This document shows positions 1 through 8,830 of a stretch of DNA of 34,407 nt, in pieces. Source of the stretch: Xenococcaceae cyanobacterium MO_167.B27 (GTDB lineage Bacteria; Cyanobacteriota; Cyanobacteriia; Cyanobacteriales; Xenococcaceae); assembly GCA_030065935.1 (NCBI GenBank), contig JASJCP010000088.1, positions 1 through 34,407 of the forward strand, written 5' to 3'. Numbering within the stretch: the stretch's first letter is position 1; the number at the start of each line of letters is the position of its first letter. Position numbers and translations under genes: made by a program. Below the pieces are notes generated by a model, which was given only the letters and a program-made list of their open reading frames with translations, did no database searches and was not told where the DNA came from.

Positions 1-36
1 TCCTTATTATAAAGGAGTATGTTATAAAAGGAATTC

Positions 37-115
37 AAAAAATCAAGGAGTCTTAGAAACCTATAAGTTAACTTATAGGAACAGACAATTAACTAGAAAG
101 ACTCCTTGATTTTTT
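37..115. repeat. Large hairpin with an internal palindrome, abutting a broken transposase
   Basis: Two perfect 18-bp arms, AAAAAATCAAGGAGTCTT at 37-54 and its reverse complement at 98-115, enclose a perfect 18-bp palindrome, CTATAAGTTAACTTATAG, at 61-78. The right arm ends about 12 bases before the readable part of the IS1380-type transposase begins, so the hairpin lies at the truncation point. It may be a small non-autonomous element, the end of another insertion sequence, or a strong terminator, since the right arm ends in a run of T. No coding sequence is seen in 1-127. Confidence 0.6.
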
Positions 116-127
116 ATTCTCCTCTCT

Positions 128-1015
128 TATGCGCCTTTATACATTTTTTGCGGTCATCATTTATTAGTAGCTAAACTTCGTTCTTCGTCTGTCGATCCAG
201 CAGCAGAAGCCTTACCAGAATTACAAAGAATAATTGGATTGATTAGAGAAAAATGGCAGGATACTCATATCATAATCAGGGGAGATAGTGCTTATTCTCG
301 TGAAGATATTATGAAATGGTGTGAACAACAGCCAAGAGTTGATTATGTTTTAGCTATGGGAACTAATAATCAATTACAATTAAGAGCTTCCGATATTTTG
401 GAGAAAGCCAAGGCTGATTATGAAACAAGACTTGAACCTATTACTAAAATAAGGTCAACATTCTTTTCGACTGATGAAGAATTATCAGAAGCAAAAAAAT
501 TAGTACCAGAAGCAATTTGGTATCGTTCTCTTTGTTATAAAACACAAAAATCCTGGAGTCGAAGTAGAAGAGTTGTCACCAAGGTTTGTTATGGTAGTAA
601 AGGCTCTCAAATGCGTCATATTGTAACTTCTTTGCCTGCATCAAAAATCTCACCATCTAAACTTTATACTGATAAATATTGTCCGAGAGGTGAGATGGAA
701 AATCGGATCAAAGAACAACAATTAGATCTATTTGCTGACCGCACTTCAACACAAACTTTTGATAGTAATCAAATTAGACTCTGGCTATCCTCAATGGCTT
801 ATGTTCTTGTCCAAGCTTTTCGTCAAAACTGTTTAGATAAAACCTCTCTAGCTAAGGCTACGGTTGGAACAATTCGTCTTTCTTTGCTGAAATTGGGGGC
901 AAGAATAACCATTAGTTGTAGAAGGATTTTAATCGCTATTGCTACCGCTTGCCCGTACCAAAACATCTTAGGAATTGCTTACTCAAAAATTCAAGCTATT
1001 CCTGATTCTGGATAA
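128..1015 (+). pseudogene. IS1380-family transposase, 5'-truncated
   Basis: The frame ending at 1015 is open back to about 128, well upstream of the first usable start (TTG at 239). It reads family-like text from the first codons (APLYIFCGHHLLVAKL, then VDPAAEALPELQ and IIIRGDSAYSRE). The DDE-type core with RGDSAYSRE and the C-terminal RGEMENRIKEQQLDLFADR block are characteristic of IS1380 transposases, and the C-terminus looks complete. The family is usually well over 400 residues, so roughly the first third is missing. The break coincides with the hairpin at 37-115. A dead remnant is most likely. The family call is firm; the exact break point is approximate. Confidence 0.85.
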
Positions 1016-1461
1016 TTTTAATTACCTAAAAAATAATTAAATAGTTCCTTAAATGGCTGTTAATAAATTGCTATCTATTTTGTACTGTAAAATTTTTCCG
1101 CTCAACTCATTCTTAGGTGATTTTTGGGAAATTTTCTCATAATTTAATAGCATTATTGAGCGAAAATACCGAAAAATTCTCTTGTTAGGAAAAACTATTA
1201 ATTTTCAAGCTTCAAATTAGGCTTTCAACTCAATTTGTGAGAAATGCGGGTAGAAGCAGCCCTTTCAAGGTGTTAGTTTTTCCGTCTTAATTTTGGATAG
1301 AATTTTAGCGGTAGAAACATGAGGACTTTTGGAAGGATGAATTCGTTTGAATTTCCTTCTTCGCCTTTGTATAGCAACGGAGAAATTTTGGTCGGTAAGG
1401 AAAATTAAAGTGCTGAAACCCTTATGATTAAAGGATTTTGATTTTAGAAAAAGTTTTTATT

Positions 1462-1496
1462 GCGATCTCGCTTTGCGAGCCAGCTTCGCTGACCGC
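1462..1496. repeat. REP-like double hairpin
   Basis: Two small hairpins lie side by side: CTCGC-TTT-GCGAG at 1467-1479 and CAGC-TTC-GCTG at 1481-1491, between GCGAT at the left and ACCGC at the right. It resembles the GC-rich interspersed palindromes common in cyanobacterial spacers. The structure is seen directly; the family assignment is from memory. Confidence 0.5.
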
Positions 1497-1525
1497 TATT
1501 GAACAAGATGAGCATTTTGAGCTAG

Positions 1526-1560
1526 TGTCCCACTTTAGATTTTAACTGGGACAGTTTTTT
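1526..1560 (+). terminator. Terminator-like hairpin with T run
   Basis: TGTCCCA (1526-1532) pairs with TGGGACA (1547-1553) and is followed at once by GTTTTTT (1554-1560). The shape fits an intrinsic terminator on the + strand. It could also be the end of a lost insertion sequence, because it lies between two transposase remnants and follows no intact gene. Confidence 0.4.
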
Positions 1561-1599
1561 CTGAAGCTATTGCTATATGGTTATTACAGACTATATTAA

Positions 1600-1710
1600 A
1601 TTCAATCTGAGTTACCTCCCACCAATAATGAAGCGGAACGGGCTTTACGCCATGCGGTTATTGCCCGAAATATTGGTTTTGGCACTCGCACCCGCGAGGG
1701 AAGTTTAGAA
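1600..1710 (+). pseudogene. IS66-type transposase, C-terminal fragment
   Basis: One frame reads ELPPTNNEAERALRHAVIAR followed by NIGFGTRTREGS, the conserved C-terminal block of IS66-family transposases (family consensus close to PPTNNxAERALR and GTRTxEGS). It is preceded by an in-frame stop near 1597 and has no start, so only some 35 recognisable residues survive. The frame then runs on as unrelated sequence to a stop just before obgE. Confidence 0.75.
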
Positions 1711-1768
1711 TATATAGCTAATAGCTTTCATATATTTCACATTAGGCATAATTCAAAAATATATTAAG

Positions 1769-2776
1769 ATGCAGTTTATTGATTTAGCAGAAATAGAAGT
1801 AATCGCAGGAAAAGGCGGAGATGGTATTGTGGCTTTTCGCCGAGAAAAATATGTCCCAGCAGGAGGACCAGCAGGAGGTAATGGGGGACGTGGTGGGTCA
1901 GTAATTGTGACTGCAACGGAAAGACTACAAACCTTATTAGATTTTAAATATGCTCGTATTTTCAAAGGGGAAAATGGCAAAAGAGGGGGACCTAATAACT
2001 GTACTGGCGCATCGGGCAGCGATCGCATTATTGAAGTTCCTTGTGGTACGATGATATATGACCTAGATACAGGAGAACTTCTCGGAGATTTAGTAAGTGC
2101 GGGACAGTCTGTATGTGTCGCCCAAGGAGGTAAAGGGGGTTTAGGTAATAAACATTTTCTCAGTAATAATAACCGCGCCCCAGAACATTGTTTACCTGGT
2201 TTAGAAGGGGAACAGCGGAGTCTGCGTTTAGAATTAAAATTACTGGCAGAAGTAGGGATTATTGGTTTACCCAATGCTGGAAAATCTACTCTGATTGCTT
2301 CTCTTTCATCAGCTCGTCCCAAAATTGCTGATTATCCTTTTACTACTCTCATTCCCAATTTAGGGGTAGTGCGGAAGCCCACAGGGGACGGTACAGTGTT
2401 TGCAGATATACCAGGGTTAATTGCTGGTGCTTCTGAGGGTGTGGGTTTGGGTCATGACTTTCTACGCCACATTGAACGTACTCGCTTATTGTTGCATCTA
2501 ATAGATATTACAGCAGATGATCCTATTGCAGACTATAAAACTATTCAACAAGAATTAGAAGCCTATGGTCAAGGTTTAGCAGAAAGACCACAGATTATTG
2601 CTTTTAATAAAATAGACAGTGGTGATGCAGAAATACTGGAAATGGCAATTTCTGAACTCAAGGATTTAACTGCTGCACCCATCTTTACCATTTCTGCTGT
2701 AACTCGTACAGGTTTAGATAGTCTATTACAAGAAATTTGGCAAGAATTAGAATCCGCTTCTTTTGTTAGTGGTTAG
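1769..2776 (+). CDS. obgE: Obg family GTPase (ObgE/CgtA)
   Basis: A 335-residue GTPase of the Obg family, which binds the large ribosomal subunit and acts in its maturation and in stress control. The glycine-rich Obg fold occupies residues 1-158 ([20 protein letters not shown], then GGKGGLGN). The G domain follows with G1 GLPNAGKST (166-174), the G3-type motif DIPG in FADIPGLI, and the G4 motif NKID. It ends soon after the G domain, without the OCT extension of some homologues, which is normal for short Obg proteins. The start ATG at 1769 is the family start. Transposon remnants lie immediately upstream, so its promoter must lie in or near that debris. A strong hairpin follows the stop. Confidence 0.97.
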   Translation: MQFIDLAEIEVIAGKGGDGIVAFRREKYVPAGGPAGGNGGRGGSVIVTATERLQTLLDFKYARIFKGENGKRGGPNNCTGASGSDRIIEVPCGTMIYDLDTGELLGDLVSAGQSVCVAQGGKGGLGNKHFLSNNNRAPEHCLPGLEGEQRSLRLELKLLAEVGIIGLPNAGKSTLIASLSSARPKIADYPFTTLIPNLGVVRKPTGDGTVFADIPGLIAGASEGVGLGHDFLRHIERTRLLLHLIDITADDPIADYKTIQQELEAYGQGLAERPQIIAFNKIDSGDAEILEMAISELKDLTAAPIFTISAVTRTGLDSLLQEIWQELESASFVSG

Positions 2777-2794
2777 TATCCGCGATAAATAATA

Positions 2795-2821
2795 AGTAGG
2801 GTGGGCAATGCCCACCCTACT
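2795..2821. terminator. Perfect 12-bp hairpin between convergent genes
   Basis: GTAGGGTGGGC (2796-2806) and GCCCACCCTAC (2810-2820) form a perfect stem with an AAT loop, extended by one more A-T pair. It sits between convergently transcribed obgE and the permease gene and could terminate both. The same GTAGGGTG core recurs at 8831, near 20166 and near 23966. Confidence 0.65.
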
Positions 2822-2840
2822 ATTAATCAATTGATAAATT

Positions 2841-4640
2841 TTAAAACGGGTTATACAACAAAATAATCAGAGCAGGAGTTACCACCGCCATCAGAATACT
2901 GAGAGGTGTTCCTAATCGCATAAAATCAGTAAATCGATAACCTCCAGGGCTATAAATCATGGTATTAGTTTGATAACCAATAGGAGTCATAAAGCTATTA
3001 GAAGCACCAAAGGTAACAGCAAACATAATAGCTAGAGGGTCAATATTCCCTAGGGTTTCTGCTACCTGTACTCCTAAAGGAATCATCAATAACACTGCTG
3101 CATTGTTAGATAAAATTGCAGTTAAAACAGAAGTAATAATATAGAAAAACAATAAAATCCAGTAACCTGATAAAGTACTTCCTACCATTTCTAAGGGTTG
3201 TGCTAACCATTGAGTTGCACCAGAATTACTCATGGCTGTACCTAATGGAATTAAGCCAGCAAGGAGAAAAATCACATCCCAACGCACTGCGCCATAAATT
3301 TCCCCTGGTTTGAGACAACCAGTGAAAACCATAGCCATAACTCCTGCTAAAGCACTAACTAAAATAGGGACTAAATTAAATGCAGAAAGAATAATTACTA
3401 CCAAACAAATTGCGATCGCATATCTAGCTTTATCTAAGCGTAAGTTTTCTACATCTCGCTGTTCTAATACTAGTAATTCCCTGGTAGTTTGTAAACCCAA
3501 AAAACTTTGCTTGGGACCTTGTAGTAACAACAAATCCCCAAAACGTAGAGGAACTTTACCTAATCTTTCCCTAATTAATTCTTGTCCTCTTCTAATAGCT
3601 AAAACTGTAGCGTTGTAGCGTTGTCGAAATCTTAAATCTTTAAGAGTTGAGCCTATTAAACGGGAATTGGATAGGATGAGAACTTCACCAATTTTTTCTT
3701 CTCCTGTATTGAGTTCTTTTTCTAAATTTCCTCCGTTATTAAATTTGAAATCAGGTAAAATTTCGATATCTCTTTCATCTTTAATTTGTAGTAAAACTTC
3801 TCTACTACCGCGAACTATCAAAATATCTCCCGCACTCATCACTTTATCAGCAATAGGTTGAGGAAAATGAGTACCTTTGTGAATTAACTCTAAAACGTCA
3901 ACATCAAACTTACGTTGAATTTCACTCTGTCTTAAAGTTTGTCCAATCAAAGTAGAGTTGGGAGAAACTATAATTTCAGTAACATAATCATCTAATTCAT
4001 AACCTTGGCTAATTGAGCCATTTCTGGGCTTTTTTCGGTTTGGTAAAATTCGTGGGGAAAAAACGGCTAAGTATAATAAACCAATAGCAAATACAATTGC
4101 TCCTAGGGTGGTAAATTGGAACATTTTAAAGTCCCCATACCCTAATTTTTCGGATAATCCACTAGCTAAAATATTAGTAGAAGTCCCAACTAGAGTAAGT
4201 GTTCCTCCTAGGATAGACGCAAAAGATAAAGGCATCAATAGCTTAGAAACAGATAACCCTTGTTTTTTACACCAATCTTCAATAATCGGAATAAAAATAG
4301 CTACTACTGCTGTATTGTTAATAAAAGCACTAATAGGACCCACAATTATTCCCATCACCAAGATTTGTTGTATGGAGTTTTTGCCTCCCCAAACCAATAG
4401 TAAGTCTCTCACTACTTGAATTGCACCAGTGCGAGTTACTCCTGCACTCAGGATAAACATTGCCATTACAGTAATAGTGGCAGAATTTCCGAAACCAGCA
4501 ATTCCTTCTTCTGGGGAAACTAACCCTAACAACATTAATACTATGGCGACTGTGATGGCAGTTAAATCAACAGGTAGCCATTCTAAAACAAAGCTAATTA
4601 AAGCTAAAGCTAAAATAATAAGAGTAAGAACTATCTCCAT
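2841..4640 (-). CDS. SLC13-family anion permease with paired RCK_C (TrkA-C) domains
   Basis: A 599-residue inner-membrane transporter of the SLC13 / divalent-anion:sodium symporter type. The N-terminal half starts with hydrophobic helices (LTLIILALALISFVLEWLPV) and carries the family-like SNNAAVLL/NNTAVVAIF motifs, one per membrane half (INNTAVVAIFIPI and LSNNAAVLLMIPL). Between the halves lies a soluble region of about 200 residues with two TrkA-C-like repeats (VSPNSTLIGQTLRQSEIQ and LSNSRLIGSTLKDLRFRQ), the usual layout for bacterial SLC13 proteins with regulatory domains. The substrate may be sulfate or another divalent anion and cannot be read from sequence. The next gene on the same strand ends about 150 bases upstream, so it may have its own promoter. 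Confidence 0.9.
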   Translation of the reverse strand: MEIVLTLIILALALISFVLEWLPVDLTAITVAIVLMLLGLVSPEEGIAGFGNSATITVMAMFILSAGVTRTGAIQVVRDLLLVWGGKNSIQQILVMGIIVGPISAFINNTAVVAIFIPIIEDWCKKQGLSVSKLLMPLSFASILGGTLTLVGTSTNILASGLSEKLGYGDFKMFQFTTLGAIVFAIGLLYLAVFSPRILPNRKKPRNGSISQGYELDDYVTEIIVSPNSTLIGQTLRQSEIQRKFDVDVLELIHKGTHFPQPIADKVMSAGDILIVRGSREVLLQIKDERDIEILPDFKFNNGGNLEKELNTGEEKIGEVLILSNSRLIGSTLKDLRFRQRYNATVLAIRRGQELIRERLGKVPLRFGDLLLLQGPKQSFLGLQTTRELLVLEQRDVENLRLDKARYAIAICLVVIILSAFNLVPILVSALAGVMAMVFTGCLKPGEIYGAVRWDVIFLLAGLIPLGTAMSNSGATQWLAQPLEMVGSTLSGYWILLFFYIITSVLTAILSNNAAVLLMIPLGVQVAETLGNIDPLAIMFAVTFGASNSFMTPIGYQTNTMIYSPGGYRFTDFMRLGTPLSILMAVVTPALIILLYNPF

Positions 4641-4793
4641 TAAGTCTTATACGTTATTTTTTTTAAATTATTCATTAGTAATAGCGACAATCTTGTAGCA
4701 AGCCTATCCTACTTTATCCTTAAAATAGTAAATTTGACGATAGGGTTTTGCTAGTTGTTACTCATATTTTCTGTTTAGCTCTCTGCTGTTTCT

Positions 4794-5600
4794 TTATCTA
4801 CTCATAGGTTGACAAAACTGATAAATGTCCTGAATTAGTTGTACCCAACCATCTGAAACGGATTCTAACAGGCTTTCGCCTTTTTCTTTACTAGCAACAG
4901 TAGCATCTCCCATCACACCTGTTTTACTTAACTCCTTGGTTAACCAAGCAAAAGGTAATTTTCCTTCCATAGTGAGTAAGCTATCTTGGGGTAATCCTGA
5001 AGGGTATTCTTTGACTGCTCTTTCCATCTTGACTTGTTCTGGCAACAGACAGAGCATAATGCTAGTTTCTGCGTCTCCTGCGTGAATACCATACTCTAAT
5101 TCTTCTTGAGTGAGTAATTCTGCTGCAATATTGGGTACACGCCAAGTAAACATCGGAAACACGGCAAAATCAGGATACTGTTGATGGATATCTCTAGCAG
5201 CTATTTCCATGATTTGGGGTTGTCCCCCGTGGGAGTTCATTAATACTAGCTTACGGAATCCTGCTCGATAGATACTGTCCGCCATTTCCCTAATAACTAA
5301 TAATAGAGTAGTTGCACTGAGGGTAATTGTCCCAGGAAAGCCATCGTGTTCGTTAGATTTTCCATAATAGAGACAGGGTAGAGAGTAGGCTGGAATGTTA
5401 GACGGTAATTTACTAAGAGCTTTACCTAATACCCCAAGACTAATAGTAGAATCTACAGCTATGGGTAAATGGGGTCCATGTTGTTCGATCGCCCCTATAG
5501 GTTGGATAATTACTGTATTATCCTTATCCTGCATTTGTTGTATTTCTGTCCAAGTCAGATAAGGAAAATAACGCTCTGGTGGAATAAAGCTGTGCATCAT
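4794..5600 (-). CDS. Creatininase-family amidohydrolase
   Basis: A 268-residue protein of the creatininase / MftE-like fold, metal-dependent hydrolases of cyclic or linear amides. Expected metal ligands are visible: E39, H41 and D50 in GAIEQHGPHLPIAVD, H124 in MNSHGGQ, and the HAGDAETS motif (H173, D176, E178). The length matches the family. It may act on creatinine-like compounds or N-formyl/amide intermediates; the family is functionally broad and the substrate is unknown. The start is uncertain by one codon because two ATG codons are adjacent. Confidence 0.9.
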   Translation of the reverse strand: MMHSFIPPERYFPYLTWTEIQQMQDKDNTVIIQPIGAIEQHGPHLPIAVDSTISLGVLGKALSKLPSNIPAYSLPCLYYGKSNEHDGFPGTITLSATTLLLVIREMADSIYRAGFRKLVLMNSHGGQPQIMEIAARDIHQQYPDFAVFPMFTWRVPNIAAELLTQEELEYGIHAGDAETSIMLCLLPEQVKMERAVKEYPSGLPQDSLLTMEGKLPFAWLTKELSKTGVMGDATVASKEKGESLLESVSDGWVQLIQDIYQFCQPMSR

Positions 5601-5788
5601 AGTAGTATCTCAATTCTGAATGATAGGTTGATATAGGACAAGGGAGATAGGGCAGAAAATTTCCACAATTTTGACAAAGTAATCGGAAAATTTGGGAAAT
5701 TGCCAGCAAGTGTCAAATAACAGAACCGAAAAGCGAAACGTTATAATTTCTCCTATGGGTTTTTAGTTAATAAGTAACGGAGAATTTA

Positions 5789-6055
5789 ATGATCAAACAT
5801 TTAATTAGTTTTCTGACGGCGTTGGCAGGGTTGATAGGCTTTTTGCTGATGGGAAATACTGCTGTAGCTAGTCCTCTAGACAATAATACAGTAGAGCCAG
5901 CAGCATCTAATACTGTTACGAAAATAGTTAATCTTAATGTTAGTAGTCCTCTCTTACAACTAAATAGTAAAACAGCAACCTCTATTTTTGAACACTTAGG
6001 CTGTTCTTGTGCTATCTGTACTCAAGGAGCAGTTAATTTAGAATCTGATATTTAA
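5789..6055 (+). CDS. Small secreted protein with C-terminal CxCxxC motif
   Basis: An 88-residue protein of unknown function. Residues 1-27 form a clear signal peptide: a basic start, the hydrophobic run LISFLTALAGLIGFLLM, and a likely cut after AVA in NTAVAS. The mature part is low in charge and rich in N, S, T and V, and ends with HLGCSCAICTQG, giving a CxCxxC cysteine cluster suited to metal or Fe-S binding or to disulfides. A GGAG Shine-Dalgarno lies 7 bases before the ATG, and a TATAAT (5742-5747) could be its -10 element. No family is recognised. The signal peptide is well supported; the role of the cysteines is inference. Confidence 0.75.
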   Translation: MIKHLISFLTALAGLIGFLLMGNTAVASPLDNNTVEPAASNTVTKIVNLNVSSPLLQLNSKTATSIFEHLGCSCAICTQGAVNLESDI

Positions 6056-6177
6056 GCCAGAAAAATTCATATTATTAGTTAATAATAGTTTTGTTATTCA
6101 GAAGCAGGTTGAATTAGTGTTGCACACATTAACTCTATCTGTTTTTTATTGTCCCATTATTTATTGTTAAAATAATC

Positions 6178-6420
6178 ATGTTTAGAGTTCTTGCCAAAAA
6201 CTGCGATCGCTCATTTGAAAGATGGACTGATGCTTTATATCATGCTAAGTCCCTCATTCCTAAATGTAAAAGTTTGTTTGAAGATATCCGTATTTTCTAC
6301 GAAGAAGATTTAATCTGGATTTATAGCCGTTCCCATAAGTATCCTCAATATATTGGGGCTGGTACTTACGATCGCTTGGCGAGGTTATTTATCGTCGAGA
6401 ACATGGAAGAAGAAGCATAA
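6178..6420 (+). CDS. Small conserved-type hypothetical protein
   Basis: An 80-residue soluble protein without a recognised domain (text such as SFERWTDALYHAKSLIPKCK and IRIFYEEDLIWIYSRSHKYP). It is rich in aromatic and charged residues and has no membrane segment. It ends 5 bases before the DUF3365-type sensor gene, so the two are probably co-transcribed. No clear Shine-Dalgarno is seen before the ATG. Function unknown. Confidence 0.7.
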   Translation: MFRVLAKNCDRSFERWTDALYHAKSLIPKCKSLFEDIRIFYEEDLIWIYSRSHKYPQYIGAGTYDRLARLFIVENMEEEA

Positions 6421-6425
6421 AATAT

Positions 6426-7340
6426 ATGTTAAAAAATTGGAAATTAAGACAAAAATTCACCGTAATTCTGCTAGGAATATTCCTATTAGGATTAACTTTA
6501 ATTGGAACAGCCTTGTTCCTGATTTTGAAACAAGATACCGAAAATCAAATTGCTTCTCAAGGATTAATCTTGATAGAAACAATGAATTCGGTTAGAGCTT
6601 ATACTAGCAATCAAGTTAACCCAGAGTTAAAAGACCGATTAGAAGAAGAGTTTTTACCCGAAACTATACCAGCTTATTCTGCTAGAGAAGTCTTTGAAAA
6701 CCTACGCGATCGCAAAAATGAATATCGCAATTTTTTCTATAAAGAAGCAACTTTAAATCCCACAAACTTACGCGATCGCTCTGACAAATTTGAAACCCAA
6801 ATTATCAAAGAATTTATAGCTCAACCTAACCTAAAAGAAACTCAAAACTTTCGTTCTACTGCTAGTGGAGATTTATTTTATATTGCTCGTCCTCTGATTG
6901 TTAACGAAGCGAGTTGTTTAGAATGTCATGGCTCTCCTAAAGACGCTCCTCGCAGCCAAATAGAGCGTTACGGTGCGGTTAATGGTTATGGTTGGAAACT
7001 CAATGAAATTATTGGAGCGCAAATTATCTATGTACCTGCTAAAAAAGTCATTACTCAAGCTCGTCAATCTTTTGTATTGATAGTGGGTATTGTATCCTTA
7101 ATATTCTTCTTAGTGATTGTGTTGATGAACTATTTACTAAACCGTAATGTAATTAGTCCTCTCAAGCGCATGGCTAGAGTTGCAGAAGAAGTAAGTATTG
7201 GTAATATGAATGCGGAATTTGAACGCACCAATAAAGATGAAATTGGTAATTTAGCCGAAGCTTTCCAAAGAATGAAACTTAGCTTACGTATGGCAATGGG
7301 AAGACTAAGCCAAGTCAATAGAATGAAGAATCAAGAATAA
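6426..7340 (+). CDS. DUF3365/Tll0287-like heme-type sensor with HAMP domain, no output domain
   Basis: A 304-residue inner-membrane protein. Transmembrane helix 1 is at about 12-34, an extracytoplasmic domain at 35-212, helix 2 at about 214-236, and a HAMP linker at about 237-290 (VISPLKRMARVAEEVSIGN then NKDEIGNLAEAFQRMK). The outer domain carries CLECH (C164, C167, H168), the CxxCH c-type heme motif of the DUF3365/Tll0287 family, which points to redox or gas sensing. The protein stops 14 residues after the HAMP, without a kinase, cyclase or methyl-accepting domain, so it must signal through a partner or act in another way. The upstream small gene is 5 bases away. Confidence 0.85.
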   Translation: MLKNWKLRQKFTVILLGIFLLGLTLIGTALFLILKQDTENQIASQGLILIETMNSVRAYTSNQVNPELKDRLEEEFLPETIPAYSAREVFENLRDRKNEYRNFFYKEATLNPTNLRDRSDKFETQIIKEFIAQPNLKETQNFRSTASGDLFYIARPLIVNEASCLECHGSPKDAPRSQIERYGAVNGYGWKLNEIIGAQIIYVPAKKVITQARQSFVLIVGIVSLIFFLVIVLMNYLLNRNVISPLKRMARVAEEVSIGNMNAEFERTNKDEIGNLAEAFQRMKLSLRMAMGRLSQVNRMKNQE

Positions 7341-7357
7341 TAAGTAGCAATCAACCA

Positions 7358-8425
7358 CTAACCACAAATCATATTTTTGACTTCTAAAGCTGTTGCAGGA
7401 GCGAGTAATACACCGTTACGATAATGTCCTGTGGCTAAGATTATGTTGTCGTATCCTTTTAACTTTCCGATTACGGGTGCTCCTTGTCCTTGGGGACGAG
7501 GACGCTTACCAGACCAGGTTTCTAGAATAGTTGCATCTGCTAAATTCGGGCAAAATGCGATCGCCTCCAGTTTAACTGCTTCTAATAATTCGGTTTTGGC
7601 TATTACTTCCCCTGTTTCATTAGGAAACTCTACTGTTGCACCTAGCCAATACTCTTGATTACCCAGGGGCACAATATGAATATCATTACCTGTGATAACA
7701 GGTTGAAAATCTGCTAAACTCAAATTGTTGTTTAACTTGAGTCTTATAGCTTGTCCCAATACAGGACGCAAATCCAGGGTTTGTTGCAAAGATTTGGTTA
7801 AAGGAGTTGACCCCAAACCAGCAGAAATTACCAGATAATCTAATTCTAAAAGCCCTTTACTAGTAACAAGAACTTGATTTTGATAGTCTTGGACTGTAAC
7901 CCCAAACTGAAACTTAACTCCGTTTTGAATCGCTGCTGTCACTAAAGCTTCTGTTAGTATTTTGGGGTTAATCTGTCTGTCTTGGGGAGAATATACCGCA
8001 GCAATGATTCTCTCATTTTGTATCTGGGGACATTGGCGATATAAATAGTCCTGACTCCAAATTGCTAATTCCCAGCCCTTATCTTGACGAGTTTGCTGTA
8101 ATTTTTGCCATTTCTCCAGATTGTCTCCCGCAAAAATTAGCTGGACAATTCCCTGACGATTTATAGGAATCTTAATTCCTGTTTGAGATTCTAACTCGGA
8201 TAGCAAGTTATCATAGCGTTTTAAACTATTTTCTCGCAGCTTCCAAGCTCTTCCTTTGGTTTTACCGCTAATTATCCCCATTAAAACTCCTAAAGCAGCC
8301 CCCGTACAGCCAGAGGCTAGCTTTTGCTGTTCAATAACAGTAATATCTAATTGAGGGATTAAACTTAGTTCATAGGCGATTGTAGCCCCGACTATTCCAC
8401 AACCAACAATGACAATTTTAGTCAT
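7358..8425 (-). CDS. FAD-dependent amino-acid oxidase, ThiO (glycine oxidase)-like
   Basis: A 355-residue D-amino-acid-oxidase-fold flavoprotein. The N-terminus is the dinucleotide-binding motif (IVIVGCGIVGATIAYELS). The C-terminus has the ThiO-type ending GKRPRPQGQGAPVIG and ILATGHYRNGVLLAPATA. Glycine oxidase supplies dehydroglycine for the thiazole of thiamin; here no thi gene is adjacent, so another amine or amino acid is possible. It lies 6 bases downstream of the tautomerase gene on the same strand, forming a likely two-gene operon. Confidence 0.85.
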   Translation of the reverse strand: MTKIVIVGCGIVGATIAYELSLIPQLDITVIEQQKLASGCTGAALGVLMGIISGKTKGRAWKLRENSLKRYDNLLSELESQTGIKIPINRQGIVQLIFAGDNLEKWQKLQQTRQDKGWELAIWSQDYLYRQCPQIQNERIIAAVYSPQDRQINPKILTEALVTAAIQNGVKFQFGVTVQDYQNQVLVTSKGLLELDYLVISAGLGSTPLTKSLQQTLDLRPVLGQAIRLKLNNNLSLADFQPVITGNDIHIVPLGNQEYWLGATVEFPNETGEVIAKTELLEAVKLEAIAFCPNLADATILETWSGKRPRPQGQGAPVIGKLKGYDNIILATGHYRNGVLLAPATALEVKNMICG

Positions 8426-8431
8426 AAAAAT

Positions 8432-8785
8432 TTAGCCAAAAGTGCTTTTATTCCATCCCCACAGGTGTCTTTGTGCATCATTAAATTCAATATAAATACG
8501 ATTAGCAGGAACACCCAATTTAGATTCGATTTCTTGACAAAAATCCGCACTCATTTCCTTAGTTTGACTAGAATTCATCGTGCCAATGTTTTTTATTTCT
8601 ACATAACAAACAGGTTCAAAAGTACCACCAAAAGTCATGGGAATATCAGACTCAAAAATAGTCATAACATAAGATTCTGGTTTGCCAAAGTGTTTAGCTA
8701 CTTTAGCAGATAAAGTTGTAAGCAAGTTGTCTATATCAGTTTTTTCTGGGGCTGGTATAGATGATTGAACTTTAATTAGTGGCAT
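8432..8785 (-). CDS. MIF-like tautomerase
   Basis: A 117-residue protein of the macrophage-migration-inhibitory-factor / phenylpyruvate tautomerase family. It starts MPLIKVQSS, so the mature N-terminal proline, the catalytic base of the superfamily, is present. Family landmarks follow: ESYVMTIFESDIPMTFGGT and RIYIEFNDAQRHLWGWNKSTF. The length is typical. It probably tautomerises keto-enol substrates and is translated just ahead of the ThiO-like oxidase, whose 2-oxo-acid products would be plausible substrates (inference). Confidence 0.9.
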   Translation of the reverse strand: MPLIKVQSSIPAPEKTDIDNLLTTLSAKVAKHFGKPESYVMTIFESDIPMTFGGTFEPVCYVEIKNIGTMNSSQTKEMSADFCQEIESKLGVPANRIYIEFNDAQRHLWGWNKSTFG

Positions 8786-8830
8786 TGTTTAATTTTAGAT
8801 AATGTATTTTATCAATTTAACCATAAATTA

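Larger units (their letters stand above)
1016..1599. other. Gene-free spacer between two transposase remnants
   Basis: No credible coding frame is seen here. The stretch holds the REP-like double hairpin at 1462-1496 and the terminator-like hairpin at 1526-1560, otherwise AT-rich sequence. It is probably the decayed remainder of inserted elements. Confidence 0.5.

Noticed and set aside
1753-2322. Long open frame antisense to obgE
   Set aside because: A shadow of the glycine-rich obgE coding sequence, giving proline- and serine-rich text without family features.
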